Source of the DNA: Cytobacillus oceanisediminis
Lineage (GTDB): Bacteria > Bacillota > Bacilli > Bacillales > Cytobacillaceae
Direction: 5' to 3'
Length of the DNA: 64,000 nt
Assembly: GCF_003182355.1 (NCBI RefSeq)
Contig: NZ_QGTW01000007.1
Span: 62,001-126,000 of the forward strand
The translations under genes and the position numbers were made by a program. Shown in pieces: positions 37,175 to 46,253 of the stretch. Below the pieces are notes generated by a model. It worked only from the letters and a program-made list of their open reading frames with translations, made no database searches and was not told the DNA's origin. The first letter of the stretch is position 1; every line of letters begins with the position of its first letter.

Positions 37175-38221
37175 CTACTTGCTCAGTTTCGATGAAGAGT
37201 ATTCATGGATAAACGCTGTTAATTTTCTCAATGTGTCAGGGTTAACTTCAGGAAAAACACCGTGCCCCAGATTAAAGATATAGCCAGGCTGTGCCATCCC
37301 CTGGTCCAAAATAGCTTTGGCTTTTTCCTCGATGACACCCCAAGGAGCAAGCAATATAGCAGGATCCAGGTTTCCTTGTACAGTTTTGGTTATTCCCATT
37401 GCTCTTGCCTCCTGAATTGGCAGGCGCCAGTCCAGCCCTACCACATCAAGCGGCAGATCATGCCACTCCATTGCCAGGTGGCTTGCTCCAACACCGAACA
37501 TGATAAGCGGTACATTTTCTTCCTTTAATGCAGAGAAAATATGATTCATAACCGGCTTGATGAAATAACGATAATCTTCAACATTCAATGCACCCACCCA
37601 CGAATCGAAAATCTGGATCGCTTTTGCACCTGCATTGATTTGGGATTTTACGTAAGTAATCGTCATTTCACCAAGCTTATCCATTAAAGCAAACCATGCT
37701 TTAGGCTCTGCATACATAAAAGCTTTTGTTTTGTTATAGTTTTTTGAAGGTCCTCCTTCAATCATATAGCTGGCAAGAGTGAATGGAGCGCCGGCAAACC
37801 CGATTAGAGGAACGGTTAACTGCTCTTGTGTAAGCAGCTTAATGGTATCCAGTACATATGGCACGTCCTCTTCAGGATTTATTTCCCCTAACTTTTCCAC
37901 GTCAGCCAGGGAACGGACCGGGTTTGAGATCACAGGGCCAATTCCTGACTTTATTTCCACATCAACGCCAATGGCCGGAAGCGGCGACATAATATCTTTA
38001 TAAAGAATCGCGGCATCATTGTTATATTGTTCAACCGGCAATCTAGTCACATAAGCACAAAGCTCAGGCTGATGGGTAATTTCAAAAAGGGAATACTTTT
38101 CTTTTATTGCTCTATATTCAGGCTGTGAACGGCCAGCCTGACGCATATACCATACAGGGACATGTTCAGTCTGTTCACCTCTGGCCGCCCTCAGGAATGT
38201 ATCGTTAAATGATTTGGTCAT
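37175..38221 (-). CDS. hemE: Uroporphyrinogen decarboxylase HemE
   Basis: Decarboxylates uroporphyrinogen III to coproporphyrinogen III. The 348-residue protein shows [18 protein letters not shown] near residue 22, the active-site arginine loop and UroD signature 1. [17 protein letters not shown] is signature 2, and [14 protein letters not shown] closes the barrel. ATG at 38221 follows AAAGGTGG. It is the first gene of the hem operon. Confidence 0.97.
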   Translation of the reverse strand: MTKSFNDTFLRAARGEQTEHVPVWYMRQAGRSQPEYRAIKEKYSLFEITHQPELCAYVTRLPVEQYNNDAAILYKDIMSPLPAIGVDVEIKSGIGPVISNPVRSLADVEKLGEINPEEDVPYVLDTIKLLTQEQLTVPLIGFAGAPFTLASYMIEGGPSKNYNKTKAFMYAEPKAWFALMDKLGEMTITYVKSQINAGAKAIQIFDSWVGALNVEDYRYFIKPVMNHIFSALKEENVPLIMFGVGASHLAMEWHDLPLDVVGLDWRLPIQEARAMGITKTVQGNLDPAILLAPWGVIEEKAKAILDQGMAQPGYIFNLGHGVFPEVNPDTLRKLTAFIHEYSSSKLSK

Positions 38222-38289
38222 TAAATTTTATCCACCTTTCAAGACTTGTCTGCATTTTATTGTAATATATATGTTCATAAAGTGAAACT

Positions 38290-38402
38290 TCAATCGGAGG
38301 AGGTTTTCCCCCTCTGATTGTTAGTTGAACCAATTGGGCCTTTACGGGCAGTTTGAATCCCACTTATCCTCCTTCGATTCCTCTGATTCTTAAGTGGGAG
38401 TC
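38290..38402. mobile_element. Possible IS200/IS605-type end remnant (two hairpins, no transposase)
   Basis: The stretch holds a first hairpin (CAATC and GAGG pairing with CCTC and GATTG, 38291-38321), then AACCAATTGGGCC, GGGCAGTTTGA, and a second hairpin with arms CCCACTTA and TTAAGTGGG (38361-38399). I recall this arrangement from right ends of Bacillus IS605-group elements, where it overlaps the tnpB guide RNA, but that is memory only. No tnpA or tnpB frame is next to it. An open frame at 38353-38577 has no recognisable domain. Confidence 0.4.
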
Positions 38403-38582
38403 TTACTGGACGTTAGACTGCGACAAATTAGAAACACGCTATTGTCTATCCTTAATGAATATATCCTTTTTTCACTGTTCTTGTATAGATTTGCTGGCCA
38501 AATGTCAAAAAATTGACGTTTTTACTGTTGATATAAGGGAAATAATTAAAAGATTGGAAGTTTATAACCACAATTAAATTTT

Positions 38583-38769
38583 AGGCTCTGTTAAACTTGC
38601 CTGCTGATTTTCGCTCCAAGTGCAAACCGCGGGCGATCCGGAAGCCTTCTCGGGGCATGACCCGTTTTTCCACTGGAGGTTGAATCAACATCCCCGAATT
38701 AACACCGCACGAAGAAATGCGAATGCATTTACGAGGATCCGCACCTTCCGCGCTTTAACATTGCCAAAT
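38583..38769. repeat. Bacillus-type GC-rich intergenic repeat, copy 2 (shortened)
   Basis: Matches copy 1 at TTAAACTTGCCTGCTGATTT, CGCTCCAAG, CCGCGGGCG and, after a deletion, CACCGCACGAAGAAATGCGA with GCACCTTCCGCGCTTTAACA at the end. It is about 55 bp shorter than copy 1 and lies just before the hmoB promoter region. Confidence 0.65.
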
Positions 38770-38773
38770 TTAA

Positions 38774-39337
<564 letters not shown>

Positions 39338-39346
39338 TAGTGCAAA

Positions 39347-39380
39347 GAAAAGGATGAGCTAGAACCGCTCATCCTTTTTT
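39347..39380. terminator. Bidirectional terminator between hmoB and liaR
   Basis: AAAAGGATGAGC and GCTCATCCTTTTTT pair around TAGAACC, with A and T runs on both sides, between two convergent genes. Confidence 0.93.
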
Positions 39381-40017
39381 ATGCCTGCTTTTTTATGATT
39401 CCATTTCGGTTGGCATATACGGCTGCCTGAGTCCGGTCAGAAACGCCCAATTTGCTCAAGATGTTACTGACATGTGTTTTAACCGTTTTGATTCCAATAA
39501 ATAATTCATCACTGATTTCCTGGTTTGTCATTCCTTCACCAATACACATGAGGACATCTGACTCTCGTTCAGTCAAATCATCATGCGGCTTTTTTTCCTG
39601 CGCACGGAAACGGTCCACCATCTTATTCGCTACCTTTGATTCAATAACAGGCTCCCCTTGTGATGCTTTCTTAATGGCAGCTACTACTTCAGTGGCATTT
39701 GCTGTTTTAAGCATGTAACTGAATGCACCCGCTTCTATGGCCGGAAAAACCTGTTCATCATCATAGTAGCTTGTAATGATGATGATTTTGCAGCCGGGAT
39801 AGCTTTTTAATATCTCCCTGGTTGCTTCAATTCCGTTCCCGTTTTCCATAAGCAGATCCATAAGGACTATATCCGGCCTTTCTTTTAGAACCAGCTGTAC
39901 GGCTTCATTTCCGCTGCATGCTTCCCCAATAACCTTTATTCCCGTTTCCGTTGCCAAATAGGAAATAATCCCTTTTCTTACCATTTCATGATCATCAACA
40001 ACAGCAACATGAATCAC
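39379..40017 (-). CDS. liaR: Response regulator LiaR
   Basis: NarL-type response regulator of the cell-envelope stress system LiaFSR. The 212-residue protein has a receiver domain with VVDDHEMVRKG at the start and phosphorylation site Asp54 in IVLMDLLMENGNG. The LuxR-type helix-turn-helix is at about residues 145-205, with LTERESDVLMCIGEGMTNQE and KTVKTHVSNILSKLGVSDR. It lies one base after liaS, so the genes are tightly coupled. Confidence 0.94.
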   Translation of the reverse strand: MIHVAVVDDHEMVRKGIISYLATETGIKVIGEACSGNEAVQLVLKERPDIVLMDLLMENGNGIEATREILKSYPGCKIIIITSYYDDEQVFPAIEAGAFSYMLKTANATEVVAAIKKASQGEPVIESKVANKMVDRFRAQEKKPHDDLTERESDVLMCIGEGMTNQEISDELFIGIKTVKTHVSNILSKLGVSDRTQAAVYANRNGIIKKQA

Positions 40018-40018
40018 C

Positions 40019-41056
40019 TTAAGCCCTCCCCTTTGCTGGAATTCTGATATCTATATAGGTACCTTCATTCTCCTTGGAACGGATTTTGAATATCCCGCCA
40101 ACTTCCTCACAGCGTTCTCTCATTGTTTTCAGCCCATAGGAAGCCATTCTCTCTTTATGAGGATTAAAGCCCTTTCCGTTATCTGCAATAAAAAGATAAA
40201 TATAATCTTCTTCCTCTGTTAGGGTTATTTTTATTTTTCCTGCATCAGCATGTCGGAGAACATTTGATAATGCCTCCTGAACAATGCGGAACAAATGCTC
40301 TTCAGCCGCTTTCGAAAGGTTTTCAATTTCATCAATGCTTGCCTGAAAATCAATATTTGTCTTAGCCTTTAATTCCTGTATTAACTTAATAATTCCATCA
40401 CAAAGCTTGTCATCACTCAGCTGGACAGGCCGCAGGTGAAGGAGGAGAGCTCTCATTTCTCCCTGGGCTTTGGCGGCGATCTCCGATATTTCATTTAACT
40501 GCTCCCTGGCTTTGTCACTGTCGAGGTCAAAAACCCTAAGTGCAGCTGAAGACATCATACTTAGAGCAAAAAGCTGCTGGCTTACCACATCATGGAGGTC
40601 CCTTGCCAAACGCTGTCTCTCCTCCATTACAGCGGCAGAGTGGGCTGTTTGTGCCAGTACGGATTTTTCATCTGCCAGCCTTTGCATGGAAAATACCTGC
40701 TCCTGAATATTTTCCGCCAGCTGATTAAGTTCTTCTGATATTAAGCCTATTTCATCTTTTTCATATGATTCCATTCTGTCTGTATATTTTCCGCTTCTTA
40801 ATGTGGAGACAAATAATAAAATATCCCCTAGCCGCCCTTTGATTAAGTAGCTGCCCTTCAGCCCGAAATATCCACCAGTAAGCAATAAAATGGATAATGC
40901 GTACAAAAAAAGCCAGAATGTACTTTGTATAGTCAGAAGTGCATCGGGATTATAAAATAAATAAACCTGAAGACCGACAAAAAAAATCAGTGAACTAATA
41001 ATCGCCATCATGATAAAGCTTTGTACAAACCAATACCTGATTCCGGTTTTTTTCAT
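40019..41056 (-). CDS. liaS: Sensor histidine kinase LiaS
   Basis: Membrane histidine kinase of the HPK7 class. Two membrane segments (about residues 11-32 and 42-64) enclose a very short external loop, as in intramembrane-sensing kinases. A HAMP-like linker follows, then RQRLARDLHDVVSQQLFALS with the phosphorylated histidine, and ALSNVLRHADAGKI and IADNGKGFNPHKE as N and G boxes. The 345 residues match LiaS length. It is encoded between liaF and liaR. Confidence 0.94.
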   Translation of the reverse strand: MKKTGIRYWFVQSFIMMAIISSLIFFVGLQVYLFYNPDALLTIQSTFWLFLYALSILLLTGGYFGLKGSYLIKGRLGDILLFVSTLRSGKYTDRMESYEKDEIGLISEELNQLAENIQEQVFSMQRLADEKSVLAQTAHSAAVMEERQRLARDLHDVVSQQLFALSMMSSAALRVFDLDSDKAREQLNEISEIAAKAQGEMRALLLHLRPVQLSDDKLCDGIIKLIQELKAKTNIDFQASIDEIENLSKAAEEHLFRIVQEALSNVLRHADAGKIKITLTEEEDYIYLFIADNGKGFNPHKERMASYGLKTMRERCEEVGGIFKIRSKENEGTYIDIRIPAKGRA

Positions 41057-41066
41057 GATATTACCT

Positions 41067-41891
41067 CTAAACTTTATCGATCCGTATGGACCCTATTTTT
41101 ATTTGGACAGCTATTTTTAGTTTTCTTGATGCTTCATCATAACCTGGAGACTTATAATGAAGGCTCCTGTTTATGTCACCTGTTTTTTGGTCAAAAATCC
41201 GGATATCTCCAACATTGATTGTGGATTGAATCATTACGGGAACATTTTCAGGGATAATCATTTTTACGTCCCCGATCCATCCCCGCACAATGACCTGTGT
41301 TTCTTTTTCAGGGATGAACGCCTTGCTGAAATCAATGAAATAATCGCCGATCATGGTATATAGATCCATAGGCTCCAAAGCCCAGTTTGGCTGTTTAAAG
41401 TCAACATCACCAATAGAAAATCCTCTAATGTTTTTTAACGGCTGAGGGCTTTCGGGTTTTGAGATATGAATGACTTTCCTTTCGCCCTGATCTCTGCTTT
41501 TTTCATGAATGTCTGAAGGAAAATCCTGTTCGAAATGAACCTTAAAACGATCCTTTTTCAATAAAGTCGTTATTCCTATAAAAACAAGAAGCAGCGGCCA
41601 AAGCTTCCATAAGTCCATAAATTTAAACTCAATCACTTTCAGACGATCCAGGATCAACAGAAAAGAAAAGACAGTCAGAAAAAAACCTGGAAACATTCCG
41701 CTGCGATTTTTCTTAAAGATGGCTGACATCAGGGAATGGGCACCAAAAATAAAAATAATGAAAGGATAAATTACGACAAATACCTCTTTTATTTCCAAGG
41801 AAATGACACCGATATTCATGAGGAGAAGTAAAACTCCAATTGCCGATAAACTTACCGCGAAGAGTATTTGATTGACTGATCTGTATCTCAA
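41067..41891 (-). CDS. liaF: LiaF, membrane inhibitor of LiaS signalling
   Basis: A 274-residue membrane protein that keeps LiaS inactive without envelope stress. The N-terminal half has about four hydrophobic segments. The C-terminal cytoplasmic half has the LiaF/VraT-like domain: VIVRGWIGDVKMIIPENVPV and SPGYDEASRKLKI. Together with liaS and liaR it forms one unit. The liaIH target genes that precede liaGFSR in B. subtilis are absent here: the next sequence upstream is the divergent permease gene. Confidence 0.92.
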   Translation of the reverse strand: MRYRSVNQILFAVSLSAIGVLLLLMNIGVISLEIKEVFVVIYPFIIFIFGAHSLMSAIFKKNRSGMFPGFFLTVFSFLLILDRLKVIEFKFMDLWKLWPLLLVFIGITTLLKKDRFKVHFEQDFPSDIHEKSRDQGERKVIHISKPESPQPLKNIRGFSIGDVDFKQPNWALEPMDLYTMIGDYFIDFSKAFIPEKETQVIVRGWIGDVKMIIPENVPVMIQSTINVGDIRIFDQKTGDINRSLHYKSPGYDEASRKLKIAVQIKIGSIRIDKV

Positions 41892-42148
41892 TGGCGTTCC
41901 CTTCCTTCTATTCTCCTATTCTAATATTCGCTGAGCCACAAGCTATTTCCTTTTAACCTATAAGTACTTTTATTCTATCAAACGTCTATTTTATTGAAAC
42001 TATCCCCGGAGTGTTTCCGTCTCCGCCTCCAGACTGATTGATCATATATCACAACTTTTTCATTCCATCATATTCTGTATTACATTCCGAACCGGGTGAT
42101 TCGCCTAGACTGCGCTTCTCTTAAGGAATTATGAAAGGAGGAAAAAGA

Positions 42149-42505
42149 ATGGGAGTAGAATTAACAGCTATACATTGGATATACGTTCTTTTTATTTTGT
42201 TTATTATTGGCTTCATGGCCATGAGAAGAGACACAACACTCGTTTGTATTGCAGGAATCTTCTTAATTGCCATCACGGCAACAGGCTCCTTAAGCAGTTC
42301 GGTCAGCAGCATTTTTACAAGTTTCATATTTGCCATTACAGAGCTTCTTTCTACTATACTGGTCATTTCAATTATAGTGGCAATGAGCCGGACGCTGACA
42401 ACAACCGGTATCAATGATGTCATGATCTCACCTTTTGCCAGGTTTATCAGGACACCTGCACTGGCTTATTGGACGATCGGAATTTTAATGATGGTTATTT
42501 CGTGG
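42149..42505 (+). pseudogene. Permease gene, 5' part, split by the 42.5-52.6 kb element
   Basis: The first 119 codons of a polytopic transporter. ATG at 42149 follows AAAGGAGG by eight bases; several hydrophobic helices follow, then MMVISW ends at the TGG codon 42503-42505. Beyond this point the frame enters the element and stops after 28 foreign codons at 42592. The remainder is at 52600-53649. Joined, the protein has 468 residues and about 12 membrane segments, with the look of the ion-transporter superfamily (GntP/CitM-like). Substrate unknown. Confidence 0.85.
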
Positions 42506-42515
42506 ATTAAGTGCA
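42490..42515. other. attL, left junction of the serine-recombinase element
   Basis: Host half-site GATGGTTATTTCGT, then the shared GG (42504-42505), then element half-site ATTAAGTGCAT. The host half is mirrored by TTTTTTTGGCCATC at attR, with GATGG and CCATC equally far from the GG. The element half is mirrored by ATGCTTTTAAT at attR (9 of 11 positions complementary). Confidence 0.8.
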
Positions 42516-42532
42516 TTTACATATACCAAAAC

Positions 42533-42573
42533 CAATTAACCCCCAACATAATTAAACGGAGGGGTTTAATAAT
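42533..42573 (+). terminator. Hairpin just inside the left end
   Basis: TTAACCCCC (42536) and GGGGTTTAA (42561) form an imperfect stem near the premature stop of the split permease frame. It may end read-through transcription from the host promoter into the element. Confidence 0.5.
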
Positions 42574-42694
42574 TGTCCATCAAACCCTTTAGCGTCAACT
42601 ATCTACTTTACTTTATATTATAAATTTACTGCCCTTAACCATCCAGCATATGGTAATATAATGGAAGGATTTACTACGGGGAGGACTGAGAACA

Positions 42695-44512
42695 ATTAAT
42701 AAGATTAGGAGTATAAAAATAGAAAATGTTAAGGGTAAGGATTTATATGAACTAAACTTTAATGAATTACATGCAAATTTCCCTAATTTATTTGTAGCAC
42801 CTAATGGATTTGGTAAAAGCACCCTTGCTACGGCTTTTAAAGCACTCAAGACCAGCAAAATTGAATTGGATAAAGATGATTTTTATAAGGGGGACGAAAC
42901 AAACCTTCCGTCATTAACACTTGAACTTCAGCTAGATGGTATTGGCAGACAAACTCTTGAAGCTGATACAACAAAGAATCAAATCAGTCCGTTAGTTAAT
43001 ACATATGTGATTAACAATCCAGTCTATGCAAAAAGCACCTCTCGAAGGCATGGAGGTTTTTCTACAGGAACAGCAAGTTTAGGTGTGCGAGATTTAGAAA
43101 TTTATAAAAATGTACCAGCAAAAGTTGAAATCCCTTATAAGATAAGTGAATTTAGAGGGAAGTTTGAGGGAAAAGGCAAAGTTTTTCTAAACATTGTAGA
43201 AGTATTTAAAAGTGTAAAGAATTTAACAATAATTTGTGATAAATTTGACATTCTAAAAAAATGTTCAAAACAGGTAAGACCGCAAAACACAATTAACCAA
43301 CTCTTTGAACAAATGGTGGAAAGTGGTTCAGCTTCAAGGATAAAAAGTAGTATTTCAAATGATTCAATAACATCATTTAAAGAAAATACAATACTCTCAG
43401 AAGCAATAAATATTGTAGTGGAATTAGAAAACCTACCTTTCGAGTTAAAAGAAGAAAACGAAAAAGATTTAATATTAACCGCAATCCAAATTATTGAAGT
43501 AATTAAGGAAATGGGTAGTGATATAAAAAAAGCTAAAACATATTTAGAATATGCTGAGACTCGTAAAGATATAGACTATAAACTAAAAATATTTAATACA
43601 ACTGGAAGAAATATTAGAACAAGTGAAACAAGAAACAAACTTGTTATTGAATTTTTAGCTGCTAATAAAATGTCTAACGGTGAAAGAGATGTTTTAAGTT
43701 TTATATCTAACCTTTCCAAGTTTAGGGTTAATTTCACAAAAGATATAGGAATTCTAATTATAGATGAAATCTTTGATTATCTTGATGGTTCTAACATGTT
43801 GATTGTACAGTATTATTTATCAAAGATGATTGAAGAATGTAGAGAAAACGGTAAGGTGTTGTTTCCAATAATATTAACCCATTTAGACCCAACACTTTTC
43901 AATAACTATTATTTTAATAGACCTAAAATCCATTATTTAAAAAATTACCCATATACCCAAGATAGGACCATGTTAGAATTTCTTAAAATTAGAAGTAATA
44001 AAGCCCATCAAGAGTTAGGAGATAACTTATCGAAGTATTATTTACATTATCATCCTGAAGTCTTCCAATTTTCTGCAAGTGATAAACCTTTAATTAATAA
44101 TAATGACTACCATGATTCTTCAATTTTTTATCAAATGATACATAATGAAACTGAAAAATTTTTAAATGATGAAAGCTACGACCCTTTAAAGATAATATGT
44201 GCGATTAGGGTAAAGATAGAAAAGTTAGTATATGATTTGCTATCTACTGATGAGGAAAGAACGAAATATATTGAAACACACAAAACAATAAACAAGCTGA
44301 ACTATGCTGTTGGACAAGGTGTAAATGTACCTGAAGATTATTTCTTACTTCAACCCCTGTATAATGACGGATTACATTTAAACAACAATGATAACGCAAC
44401 CAAAAATAAAATTCTGAGTACATGCTTAAAGTTAGATAATATTGTTGTTCAAGGGATTGTTCGTAAAATCCAAACTAATGAAGGTAGTAACTTTGTCTTA
44501 ACCCATGCTTAA
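42695..44512 (+). CDS. ABC/SMC-like ATPase, possible anti-phage cargo
   Basis: The reading frame is open from 42662. GGGGAGG at 42679-42685 is a strong ribosome site and the best-placed start is ATT at 42695, giving INKIRSIKIENVKGKDLYEL, a typical RecF/SMC-like opening. A TTG at 42866 would remove Walker A. Walker A is APNGFGKSTL near residue 40, the ABC signature is KMSNGERDVLSF near 325, Walker B is GILIIDEIFDYLD, and ILTH is the H-loop. No TOPRIM or nuclease motif is seen. The last 180 residues are helical and unassigned. A role in phage defence or DNA-end sensing is inference from position and fold. Confidence 0.8.
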   Translation: MNKIRSIKIENVKGKDLYELNFNELHANFPNLFVAPNGFGKSTLATAFKALKTSKIELDKDDFYKGDETNLPSLTLELQLDGIGRQTLEADTTKNQISPLVNTYVINNPVYAKSTSRRHGGFSTGTASLGVRDLEIYKNVPAKVEIPYKISEFRGKFEGKGKVFLNIVEVFKSVKNLTIICDKFDILKKCSKQVRPQNTINQLFEQMVESGSASRIKSSISNDSITSFKENTILSEAINIVVELENLPFELKEENEKDLILTAIQIIEVIKEMGSDIKKAKTYLEYAETRKDIDYKLKIFNTTGRNIRTSETRNKLVIEFLAANKMSNGERDVLSFISNLSKFRVNFTKDIGILIIDEIFDYLDGSNMLIVQYYLSKMIEECRENGKVLFPIILTHLDPTLFNNYYFNRPKIHYLKNYPYTQDRTMLEFLKIRSNKAHQELGDNLSKYYLHYHPEVFQFSASDKPLINNNDYHDSSIFYQMIHNETEKFLNDESYDPLKIICAIRVKIEKLVYDLLSTDEERTKYIETHKTINKLNYAVGQGVNVPEDYFLLQPLYNDGLHLNNNDNATKNKILSTCLKLDNIVVQGIVRKIQTNEGSNFVLTHA

Positions 44513-44585
44513 TAATAGTCAGATATTTTAGTAGTAAATATTGGTTATCTCACAATATAATTAATAGAAAGCGAGGTGGAAAAGT

Positions 44586-44807
44586 ATGCAGCTAAAAGAA
44601 CTTAGCAGTTCTTCAAATTACCATAAGGGCTATGGGGCAGGTAGTGGAGAAGTAATCAATAAAGAATACGAGTGCCCTTGTGGAAAAGGTAAAGTCTTTT
44701 ATGAAAAAGATGCTATCCCAGGTTTTAGAGACAGCGATATTTATACTAACTGTAAAGAGTGCGATGATAAGTACACTTTCGGGAGAGGTACAGCTACTTT
44801 GAAATAA
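44586..44807 (+). CDS. 73-residue zinc-ribbon protein
   Basis: A small protein with CPCGKGKVFY and CKECDDKYTF, that is C-x-C and C-x2-C 25-30 residues apart, a probable zinc ribbon. The N-terminus is Ser/Gly-rich. ATG at 44586 follows GCGAGGTGG. It lies 73 bp after the ATPase gene on the same strand and before a terminator, so the two probably share a transcript and perhaps a function. No family is recognised. Confidence 0.75.
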   Translation: MQLKELSSSSNYHKGYGAGSGEVINKEYECPCGKGKVFYEKDAIPGFRDSDIYTNCKECDDKYTFGRGTATLK

Positions 44808-44818
44808 CGATAAATTGC

Positions 44819-44845
44819 GGGCTTCCTTAGGGAAGTCTTTTTTTG
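44819..44845 (+). terminator. Intrinsic terminator after ATPase/zinc-ribbon unit
   Basis: GGCTTCC and GGAAGTC pair around TTAG, followed by seven or more T residues. Confidence 0.85.
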
Positions 44846-44927
44846 TGAATAGTTAGTGAACATTTAGATTTTTTAAAGTATTCTGCCCTCGTATGCTGTA
44901 TTTTAAAGTTGGGGAGGGAGGTGTTAT

Positions 44928-45186
44928 ATGTTAAAGGAAAAAATACAACCGCATTGCCAGGTTTGTTTAAAGCCTTTTAAAAGAACAGATAAAGTTTAAC
45001 ACCGACAGCATGTTTACACAAATCCAGCACGCTAAATGCTTTATGTATAAGCCTGAATATGTAAAAGATACTGGAACATATGAAGAAGTAGTTAATAAGT
45101 ATCCTAATTACAAAGAAACGTTTATTATTTCAGATAAACCAATAACAAATTTATTACTGGTATCTCCATATAAAAAGAAGAAGTAA
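44928..45186 (+). pseudogene. Small zinc-finger protein gene, frameshifted
   Basis: ATG at 44928, after GGGGAGGGAGG, starts MLKEKIQPHCQVCLKPFKRT and stops at 44999 after 24 codons. The +1 frame then continues to 45186 with HAKC and a charged tail ending in four lysines. CQVC plus HAKC would make one C2HC finger, so the two pieces look like one 85-residue gene with a one-base shift around 44985-44992. Programmed frameshifting is not excluded, but no classic slippery site is visible. Confidence 0.5.
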
Positions 45187-45203
45187 TTATATAACTAAAG
45201 AAA

Positions 45204-45233
45204 AGGGAGATAACCAATTAAGGCTATCCCCCT
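45204..45233. terminator. Bidirectional terminator between convergent element genes
   Basis: AGGGAGATA and TATCCCCCT pair with one mismatch, between the plus-strand zinc-finger gene and the minus-strand packaging-type operon. Confidence 0.6.
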
Positions 45234-45428
45234 CTATATTAAAATCCTGCCTTCTTTTATGGTATGTTCCCCGTTAGAATCCTGACGATATACAGTTCCA
45301 GTTGCAAAAGTACCCTGATTTACAAAGTACCTTGTTTTCTTAAACTGTGTTACAGCTTCCTTTGTATCATCCACTATAAAGAAACAAAGGTATTCTTTGT
45401 ACTGATTATAGAAAACTACCTTGTACAT
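45234..45428 (-). CDS. Small unknown protein of the TerS operon (64 aa)
   Basis: Last of four minus-strand genes. It starts with ATG at 45428 in a TAATG overlap with the preceding stop, so translation is coupled. The product (MYKVVFYNQYKEYLCFFIVD onwards) looks like a compact beta-rich domain with aromatic residues. No family recognised; the coupling argues that it is a real gene. Confidence 0.65.
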   Translation of the reverse strand: MYKVVFYNQYKEYLCFFIVDDTKEAVTQFKKTRYFVNQGTFATGTVYRQDSNGEHTIKEGRILI

Positions 45429-45685
45429 TATTCACCATCTCCAATTGGATAAAATAAGTACGGATATACTTCCCCTTCTAAATTCTGCAAGTAGACTTTA
45501 ATGCAGTCATTGTCCGTTAAAATGTTAGTACCGATTCCAGTGTAATGATTCACCTTGTACGGTATGCCCTCTATAACCATTTCAGGCTTGGTATCCAGTT
45601 TCTTAAAAACAGCTTTAATTCTATACCTTGGTACTTTAGATAATGAATAATTACCATCAGGGAAAACGTTAAAGACTTCAATCAT
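45428..45685 (-). CDS. Small unknown protein of the TerS operon (85 aa)
   Basis: Starts at ATG 45685 in an ATGA overlap with the terS stop codon and ends in a TAATG overlap with the next gene. The 85-residue product begins MIEVFNVFPDGNYSLSKVPR and appears beta-rich, without membrane segments or cysteines. No family recognised. In phage satellites the gene beside terS can encode a packaging or capsid-redirecting factor, but nothing in this sequence shows that. Confidence 0.7.
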   Translation of the reverse strand: MIEVFNVFPDGNYSLSKVPRYRIKAVFKKLDTKPEMVIEGIPYKVNHYTGIGTNILTDNDCIKVYLQNLEGEVYPYLFYPIGDGE

Positions 45686-46206
45686 TCTTCTTCCCCCTCT
45701 GTAAGATAGGAAATTTCTGCTTCAATTATCTTCCGCTTCCTGCCCTCTTCCAGTTCTTCTCCACCGATAACAAAAACGGTTTTATTTTGGTCGATTGTAT
45801 GCCTTACGTTAAAGTCTCCGTCAATCTTACTCATTAACTCAATGGCTTTAATTTTGTCACTAGCATTAACTGGGGCTTTAATGATTTCACCAGTCTTAAA
45901 GTTTGGATAATAATTGTAGTCTTCACCCTTGGCTATGTTAGTTAGAAGTTCCATTTTCTTAGTGGTTTGGATAACTAACGGTTTAATGTGTATATCCTGA
46001 ATCTGCTGTATCTTGGCTTGTACCAGTGGATTGTTTAAATACTTGTATCCAGTGGTTCTACTCTTAATACCCACCTCTTCAAGTGCCTTCTGTAAGTTCT
46101 GACCATGTGCTATATAGGCATAACAAAAAGCTTCCTGCTGTTCTGATAAATAATCAGGTTTACTCTTGCCGTTTCGTGTATCGTGTTTCTTTAGCTGCTT
46201 TTCCAC
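45682..46206 (-). CDS. terS: Terminase small subunit-like protein (TerS)
   Basis: A 174-residue protein whose residues 20-70 match the Terminase_2 small-subunit helix-turn-helix: LSEQQEAFCYAYIAHGQNLQ, then KALEEVGIKSRTTGYKYLNN. The later PVNASDKIKAIELMSKIDGD corresponds to the oligomerisation helix of that family. TerS recognises the pac/cos site and, in satellites, diverts helper-phage packaging to the island genome. It starts with GTG at 46206 after AAGGAAGGG. There is no large terminase anywhere in the element. It is the second gene of a four-gene unit. Confidence 0.8.
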   Translation of the reverse strand: MEKQLKKHDTRNGKSKPDYLSEQQEAFCYAYIAHGQNLQKALEEVGIKSRTTGYKYLNNPLVQAKIQQIQDIHIKPLVIQTTKKMELLTNIAKGEDYNYYPNFKTGEIIKAPVNASDKIKAIELMSKIDGDFNVRHTIDQNKTVFVIGGEELEEGRKRKIIEAEISYLTEGEEE

Positions 46207-46253
46207 TTTTATCTATCCCTTCCTTTATGATTTGAAAAAAAGAAGCAGGGATG

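Noticed and set aside
38353..38577. 74-codon open frame upstream of hmoB
   Set aside because: It begins within the hairpin region, has no ribosome site and matches no family.
42866..44512. ATPase starting at TTG 42866
   Set aside because: The in-frame sequence upstream contains a complete Walker A and a strong ribosome site at 42679, so a start at 42866 would remove the nucleotide-binding motif.
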